Origin: a virus
Virus record (IMG/VR): IMGVR_UViG_3300018420_003474
Coordinates: 1-21,448 of that record
Reading direction: 5' to 3' (one strand)
Length of the DNA stretch: 21,448 nucleotides
The position numbers and the translations under genes were made by a program. Of the stretch, positions 17,290 through 21,448 are shown in pieces (within the stretch, counting starts at the first letter, position 1; each line of letters opens with the position of its first letter). The notes beneath the pieces are model-generated. The model ran no database searches and was not told the DNA's origin. It saw only the letters and a list, made by a program, of their open reading frames with translations.

Positions 17290-18798
17290 TTAAGGTGTAG
17301 GTGTACCTGAGATGCCGCCGCCAGGAGTAACACCCAAGTGCTTATGTGTGCCAAGAACAATAGTACCTTGTTGAACTATTGATCCCGATACTGTTCCTGT
17401 TACTGTCAATGCACCTGTTATGTTATATGCCCCAGTATGCGTTGTGACGCCTGTTATAGTTCTAACTGGAGCAACTACTGTCTGTGAAGTAATCGCTGAC
17501 AGAGTTTGTGTAGTACTCGCCTCTACAAGCTGTACTGAGGCAGTTAGTGTTTGATTCAAAGCAGCAGACAATGACATATTCAAACCAATAGCTTTGAAGT
17601 TGCCTGTAGGCGCACTTAAATTTACATTACCAGTAGTACTCATCAAAGAGTAACCGAGTATTGCAGTACTTGAAGTTGAACCAACTGAAACTGAACTAAA
17701 ATTACCACCAACGGTAGAAACTTTATCGCCGCCTACAGTTTCAGTTCTATTGCCTATAACGGTGTCTGTTTGATTGCCGCCTGTGCGAAAAGAATGATCT
17801 CTTGAGACATTAGTACTTTGCCCTGAAAGAACTTCAGTAAAATCATTACCTACTACTTTAGTAACACGATTGCCTGCAACTGTAGTAAACAAGTTTCCAC
17901 CTATCTCTTGATACATATCTCCTGTCACTAAAACTCTTGCATCACCGCCTATTGTGACATCGCACGAACCCTTGACAAAAACTTTTTTGTCTTTCAGTGT
18001 TATTTCGTATTCGTCACCGACTACCTTTGTGATCTTTGAACCATCTGCTTGCACTTCATAAAAGGTTCCTGCAGAATGATATTCGTGTATTCTTTCATTA
18101 TTGGGCGTGTCATCTATTTCAAAAACATGTCCGCTTTCTGTTTCGTTTACTTTGTTATATGGATAGACTGAACAATTATTATCAAAATTAGGTTCTTCGT
18201 TTGAAGCATTGTATGTATAACTATTTTCTCCAAATCTTGGATGTGGTTCTTCCCAGATCTCTCTGTCATAAGTCGCACCAGAAATGTCAGAAGAAACTGA
18301 TTCTACATGGGGTGCAACTGCTCTCGGTATTGCTTCTTGTCTGGCTGCTCTCTTGTTTAACAGACTGGCATGTGTTTCAGCATCAGCATTTCTTGCTAAT
18401 CTTGATAGATCAGATTCTTGTAGTTCATTTAGACCCACATCCGGCTCACTTCTTGGAAATATACCGTCAGGGTCAGAGAAGCCTACATTCTCATCAACAT
18501 TTTTGTTTCTTGGTTTGCCTCCTAAAGTACCTACAATAACAGGCTGCTGCCCCTCTTCCCCGTCAGCAAAGAAGCCTAGCACAGTTGATCCCTGAACATA
18601 GGCAGGAGTATCACCTACTCCAGATATGCTCGGAGAAGTCGTAGGAGAGACAGGAACAGCCCATGGCAGATCAACAGTTGGTAAGTCTTGTTTAGACGAG
18701 GTGTGATATCCGATAATTCTCACTCGGCACCGGCCGAGCATTGCAGGATCCACCCTGTCTTCTACGACACCTATCCACCAATTAAAATTAGGATACAT
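17290..18798 (-). CDS. 5: Baseplate hub/spike protein, gp5-like, without lysozyme domain
   Basis: 502 residues from ATG 18798. The N-terminal OB-fold domain (about 3-95) shows WWIGVVEDRVDPAMLGRCRV, LPWAVPVSP, and VLGFFADGEEGQQPVIVGTL, typical of gp5/gpV/VgrG. A linker (about 95-230) follows where T4 gp5 carries its lysozyme; none is seen here. From about 255 to 370 a beta-helix is built of VxG-type octapeptides (VTGDMYQEIGGNLFTTVAGN and following). The C-terminus ends GTHKHLGVTPGG, with His485 and His487. The trimeric spike would pierce the outer membrane. A longer frame opens at TTG 18822, but AAGGAG lies 9 bases before ATG 18798 and sets the start there. The gene overlaps the gp27-like gene by 11 bases. 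Confidence 0.88.
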   Translation of the reverse strand: MYPNFNWWIGVVEDRVDPAMLGRCRVRIIGYHTSSKQDLPTVDLPWAVPVSPTTSPSISGVGDTPAYVQGSTVLGFFADGEEGQQPVIVGTLGGKPRNKNVDENVGFSDPDGIFPRSEPDVGLNELQESDLSRLARNADAETHASLLNKRAARQEAIPRAVAPHVESVSSDISGATYDREIWEEPHPRFGENSYTYNASNEEPNFDNNCSVYPYNKVNETESGHVFEIDDTPNNERIHEYHSAGTFYEVQADGSKITKVVGDEYEITLKDKKVFVKGSCDVTIGGDARVLVTGDMYQEIGGNLFTTVAGNRVTKVVGNDFTEVLSGQSTNVSRDHSFRTGGNQTDTVIGNRTETVGGDKVSTVGGNFSSVSVGSTSSTAILGYSLMSTTGNVNLSAPTGNFKAIGLNMSLSAALNQTLTASVQLVEASTTQTLSAITSQTVVAPVRTITGVTTHTGAYNITGALTVTGTVSGSIVQQGTIVLGTHKHLGVTPGGGISGTPTP

Positions 18799-20158
18799 CT
18801 GAGGTATCTCCTTCAAGAGCAACCTTTTCTGGAGAATCTTCGTATCCGTTTTTAATAAGTTCGGTAATCATGCTGTGCCTAGTTGAATCAAATTTATGGT
18901 GAATAGCTGATATAATGTAAAATCCAGAGAGAAGAGGATCTAATACTGTAGATAAATCTTCTCCGGGTGCTTCAGCAGAAGGATACAACAGACTTATTAC
19001 ATTTCCCACCTGTATATCTGTTCTACCTGGAAGAACCGCTTCAAATTTATTATTATCAAAAGAATTTAAATAGCCTTTTCTGTTTAATTTATTGGTAGAT
19101 ATATTTGAAGCAGCAGAACCAGAGGGCAATTCTTTTTCTTCAGTAATACCAAAATCACTAAACAATCCAGTATTATGTGATTGAAAAGTCTTATGCGCCC
19201 TAGGGTCTTTTAGCAATGTGCTAGGTATAATACTTTTGCTTCCAGTTTTCACAAAATCAGGAAAATCAAAATCTGAAGATACATTAATAACTTTTTTGGT
19301 ATAAAAGTCGTACCCGTCTATAGAGGCTGAAAAGGCTCCTTTATTGTTTCCATCAAGAACATCTATAGTAGTCAACATTTTCAAGTCTTCTATTGCTGTA
19401 ACTGAATCCGGCAATCTGTTTCCAGTATAACCAACATCAGTTATTCTTCTTGGCATATTAGCACCATTTCTTTCTAATACATATTCGTCAAATACTCCGT
19501 TCAACTGAGATTGTATTAGTCCTTCAATACTGGCGAAATAAAATGATTGATTTGATTCAAAGAATAGATAATCCGATCCTTTCAATTTGCTGCCCTTTGC
19601 AGTCTTTGATATAAAATTCATATTTCTGAAAGGAGACCAATGATTTGAAGTATATTTTATTCTACTTGTATGTGGAGTATCTAAGATAACTAATGGTCTA
19701 TCATATTCAATATAGTCTTCGTATATTTTTTGTGCTATTTCATCAGTTGGTCCGCTGAATGCTTTTGTCACTACTGATGTTGTGTTCTCATACCCCTCAA
19801 TTGACATAAAAGAAATATTGTAATATTGTGATCTATCATCGTTCAAAACTCTATCATATATCGCATATATTTGAAATGTTTTTTCAATTACATTTCCGGG
19901 AATGTCTTCTAAGGTGGGTGTCCTAACTTTTATAGTAATATATTCATTACCAAGAATAGGAAAATTACTAATCAAATTAGCAGCATCAGCTACGATGAGA
20001 TTCCCTGTCATGCAAAAGGAAAATATATCTTCATATATATTAAGCTCCAACATAAATTCAGTTATGTCGGCACTAGCACCACTATTTTGACTAGTAAGAT
20101 TTAGTGACTCTAGTTTATATTCACCTGCATGAATTAGAGTCTCACTTGAAAAATCCAT
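18788..20158 (-). CDS. 27: Baseplate hub protein, gp27-like
   Basis: A 456-residue protein between gp53 and gp5. The N-terminal part (about 15-130) has ESLNLTSQNSGASADITEFM, then LELNIYEDIFSFCMTGNLIV and an ISFMSIEGYEN strand; these are tube-like beta domains as in gp27/gpD hub proteins. A middle part (about 170-230) has NHWSPFRNMNFISKTAKGS and a DYLFFESNQSFYF segment, recalled from hub proteins of marine T4-like phages. The last part has GRTDIQVGNVISLLYPSAEA and SGFYIISAIHHKFDSTRHSM, typical of the final hub domain. T4 gp27 is 391 residues. It forms the trimeric torus that joins spike to tube. The start ATG 20158 lies 3 bases after the gp53 stop, with no strong ribosome site. Family inferred from position and pattern. 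Confidence 0.8.
   Translation of the reverse strand: MDFSSETLIHAGEYKLESLNLTSQNSGASADITEFMLELNIYEDIFSFCMTGNLIVADAANLISNFPILGNEYITIKVRTPTLEDIPGNVIEKTFQIYAIYDRVLNDDRSQYYNISFMSIEGYENTTSVVTKAFSGPTDEIAQKIYEDYIEYDRPLVILDTPHTSRIKYTSNHWSPFRNMNFISKTAKGSKLKGSDYLFFESNQSFYFASIEGLIQSQLNGVFDEYVLERNGANMPRRITDVGYTGNRLPDSVTAIEDLKMLTTIDVLDGNNKGAFSASIDGYDFYTKKVINVSSDFDFPDFVKTGSKSIIPSTLLKDPRAHKTFQSHNTGLFSDFGITEEKELPSGSAASNISTNKLNRKGYLNSFDNNKFEAVLPGRTDIQVGNVISLLYPSAEAPGEDLSTVLDPLLSGFYIISAIHHKFDSTRHSMITELIKNGYEDSPEKVALEGDTSDVS
18808..18813 (-). promoter_or_regulatory. Ribosome binding site fixing the gp5 start
   Basis: The minus strand reads AAGGAG, 9 bases before ATG 18798 and inside the end of the gp27-like gene. 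It supports the ATG over the upstream in-frame TTG at 18822, which would place this site inside the coding region. Confidence 0.8.
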
Positions 20159-20161
20159 AAT

Positions 20162-20662
20162 TTAGACGACCATCAATTTTTTGTAATTGGCAATAAATCT
20201 AGAAATATATTCAGGTTTTAGTAAGAAAATTTGCCTCTTGCTTTGATTTATGTCTAACTCATAGTTGTAGTTAGTCACCGGCTCTATTTCGCTTATTTTA
20301 CTAGGATCATAATCAACTGTTATGTCTTTATTTGCAATAAGACGATAATGATGTGTAAAGTTTGCATTGCCTGTGCCGTATTTTGATTCAACAAAATCAA
20401 GTAGTTCTTCATCTCTTTTAGGCCATTCTTCATATGTATCTACAATATCATTAACAACCAATATGATCCAATGATATTTAGAAGAACCATACACGTTATT
20501 AGAAATTATATCAGGAGTTTCTCCATTTTTAATATAATGTGATTCTAACGCTAGTCTGTTGTTGATTTGTCTATCTAACCCAACACGCCTGAAGATGTCT
20601 TTGGTTACAATAGTTTTTTCATCTACTTTATAAGTTATTTTAGGCATAGCTTTAAAAAACAT
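20162..20662 (-). CDS. 53: Baseplate wedge protein gp53
   Basis: A 166-residue protein, somewhat shorter than T4 gp53 (196). A LysM-like part is clear: YIKNGETPDIISNNVYGSSK followed by YHWIILVVNDIVDTYEEWPK (about 43-82). The gp53 family has the same order of 'G.tPe.ia...YG...yhWvil..N'. In T4, gp53 clamps neighbouring wedges around gp6 and gp25. Its ATG overlaps the stop of the gp48-like gene by one base (TAATG), consistent with coupled translation. A second ATG at codon 6 exists but lacks a ribosome site. Confidence 0.9.
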   Translation of the reverse strand: MFFKAMPKITYKVDEKTIVTKDIFRRVGLDRQINNRLALESHYIKNGETPDIISNNVYGSSKYHWIILVVNDIVDTYEEWPKRDEELLDFVESKYGTGNANFTHHYRLIANKDITVDYDPSKISEIEPVTNYNYELDINQSKRQIFLLKPEYISRFIANYKKLMVV

Positions 20663-21448
20663 TAGTAACCGTCCGCTATTCTTTCGTTAGTTAGTGTTTC
20701 AAGTTCAGTAAATGCTAGTTGCATGTTTATCTCAGCTGGAGCGCCGTTTTCACCTTTAATTGTAGTAAAAGCATCTTGATTTCCATATGTGATTTTAACA
20801 TCAGTCAATGCACAAGAAGATATCTTACTTACATGAGGATTTTCTTTTCCTTTGTAATGATATTCTATTTCAAACTCGGATGGATATTCTAAGAATAGTT
20901 TACTAGGAGAAACCTCAGGGTGCATATGATATTTAAATAATTGAATTATTCTCTGTACATTGCTGTATTCTTGTTTATTTCTCGGGTTGAATTTATAATT
21001 AAAAGCAAACTGTCTGAATCCCATGTTAGAAAATAGTTGTTCTTTATATGGATTGGCTACTTTGCTTGATGCTAAATCAATAGATGTTCCGAGTTCTCCG
21101 CCGATTCCTAGGGAGCCTGGTAAATTTGCAGCAGCTTTAATTGCTGACCTAGCTGCTAGAGGCCCAGCTGTTTCAAGTATATTACTGAAATTGATTCCCT
21201 CGTTAAAAACAGGATTGCCAGCAAGACCTGCTAGAGGCCCCAATTCTTTGTTTTCCCAATTTGCAGAATATTGAGAGACAGGAGGAGCTGAAACATAAAG
21301 TTCAATAGCACCTAATGTTCTAACTTTAGATATAGTTTCTATTATATTTTCTATATTTTCTGTCCCTTCTGCGGCAAGATATACACCGCCTGCTGCGGCA
21401 ATTGATGCTGCAAAAGGACTAGTTTTGCCGCCGACGAGTCTACCAAAA
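20662..21448 (-). CDS. 48: Tail tube cap protein gp48-like, 5' end outside window
   Basis: The frame is open to base 21448, so about 261 C-terminal residues are present. The first visible residues include GGKTSPFAASIAAAGGVYLA and LGAIELYVSAPPVSQYSANW, then MGFRQFAFNYKFNPRNKQEY and IIQLFKYHMHPEVSPSKLFL, ending ETLTNERIADGY. The 'F.F.f.P.n..E...v..II..fK.hM.Pe' pattern is typical of gp48 and its paralogue gp54. The Pro-rich 'lYvp...v.y...wen..lG' segment favours gp48. In T4, gp48 sits on the hub and starts the tail tube with gp54. A TTG at 21243 could be mistaken for the start, but it is in the middle of the conserved region. gp54 is the alternative. Confidence 0.82.
   Translation of the reverse strand, partial: FGRLVGGKTSPFAASIAAAGGVYLAAEGTENIENIIETISKVRTLGAIELYVSAPPVSQYSANWENKELGPLAGLAGNPVFNEGINFSNILETAGPLAARSAIKAAANLPGSLGIGGELGTSIDLASSKVANPYKEQLFSNMGFRQFAFNYKFNPRNKQEYSNVQRIIQLFKYHMHPEVSPSKLFLEYPSEFEIEYHYKGKENPHVSKISSCALTDVKITYGNQDAFTTIKGENGAPAEINMQLAFTELETLTNERIADGY

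Noticed and set aside
18201-18595. Two overlapping plus-strand open frames (112 and 103 residues)
   Set aside because: They lie wholly inside the gp5-like gene on the other strand, have no plausible protein pattern, and have no ribosome site that stands out.
17290-18822. gp5-like start at TTG 18822
   Set aside because: A strong AAGGAG site sits 9 bases before ATG 18798, and the extra eight residues do not resemble the start of the family's OB-fold domain.
20662-21243. gp48-like gene as a complete 193-residue gene starting at TTG 21243
   Set aside because: The frame stays open to the window edge with conserved-looking sequence (LGAIELYVSAPP) upstream, so the TTG is an internal Leu codon.

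Overview
This window is a late structural cluster from a T4-like (myovirus) bacteriophage, most likely a marine one of the cyanophage/pelagiphage type. All genes read on the minus strand and are packed with gaps of 0-23 bases or short overlaps; one gap of 70 bases is the exception. The DNA is AT-rich. No host gene, metabolic gene, RNA gene, mobile element or CRISPR array was seen. The marine assignment rests on three features remembered from marine T4-like phages: the gene order, the N-terminus of the 2308-residue protein, and the stalk repeats and 'YYYC..H..MG' module of the fibre. No host can be named from the window.

In transcription order (high to low coordinates) the genes are: the 3' part of a gp48-like tail-tube cap (cut by the window edge), gp53 wedge, a gp27-like hub protein, a gp5-like hub/spike, an unassigned 211-residue protein, gp25 wedge, gp6 wedge, a protein in the gp7 position, an unassigned 147-residue structural-type protein, gp8 wedge, a 2308-residue baseplate/tail structural protein, a conserved-looking 77-residue coiled-coil protein, and a tail-fibre-like protein of more than 981 residues that runs off the left end. 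The order 53-27-5-25-6-7-8 matches the assembly logic of a T4 baseplate: hub and spike (27, 5), wedges (25, 6, 53, 7, 8) and tube cap (48), followed by large host-facing proteins.

The most notable content is modular. (1) The fibre carries a cupredoxin-like domain with an apparently complete type-1 copper ligand set (His124, Cys175, His178, Met181). It sits between two copies of a stalk repeat. Downstream are ten beta-propeller-like blades, five of them spaced at exactly 51 residues, with an unrelated domain splitting the two groups of five. (2) A Gly-rich 'GxGYTxxP' module occurs about 13 times, inserted in the gp7-position protein, gp8 and the giant protein. (3) The gp5-like spike has no lysozyme domain and ends in a His-x-His tip like the iron-bound tips of P2-type spikes. 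(4) Perfect matches to the T4 late-promoter element TATAAATA lie directly before gene 25, where the predicted transcript would be leaderless, and inside the 77-residue gene ahead of the fibre.
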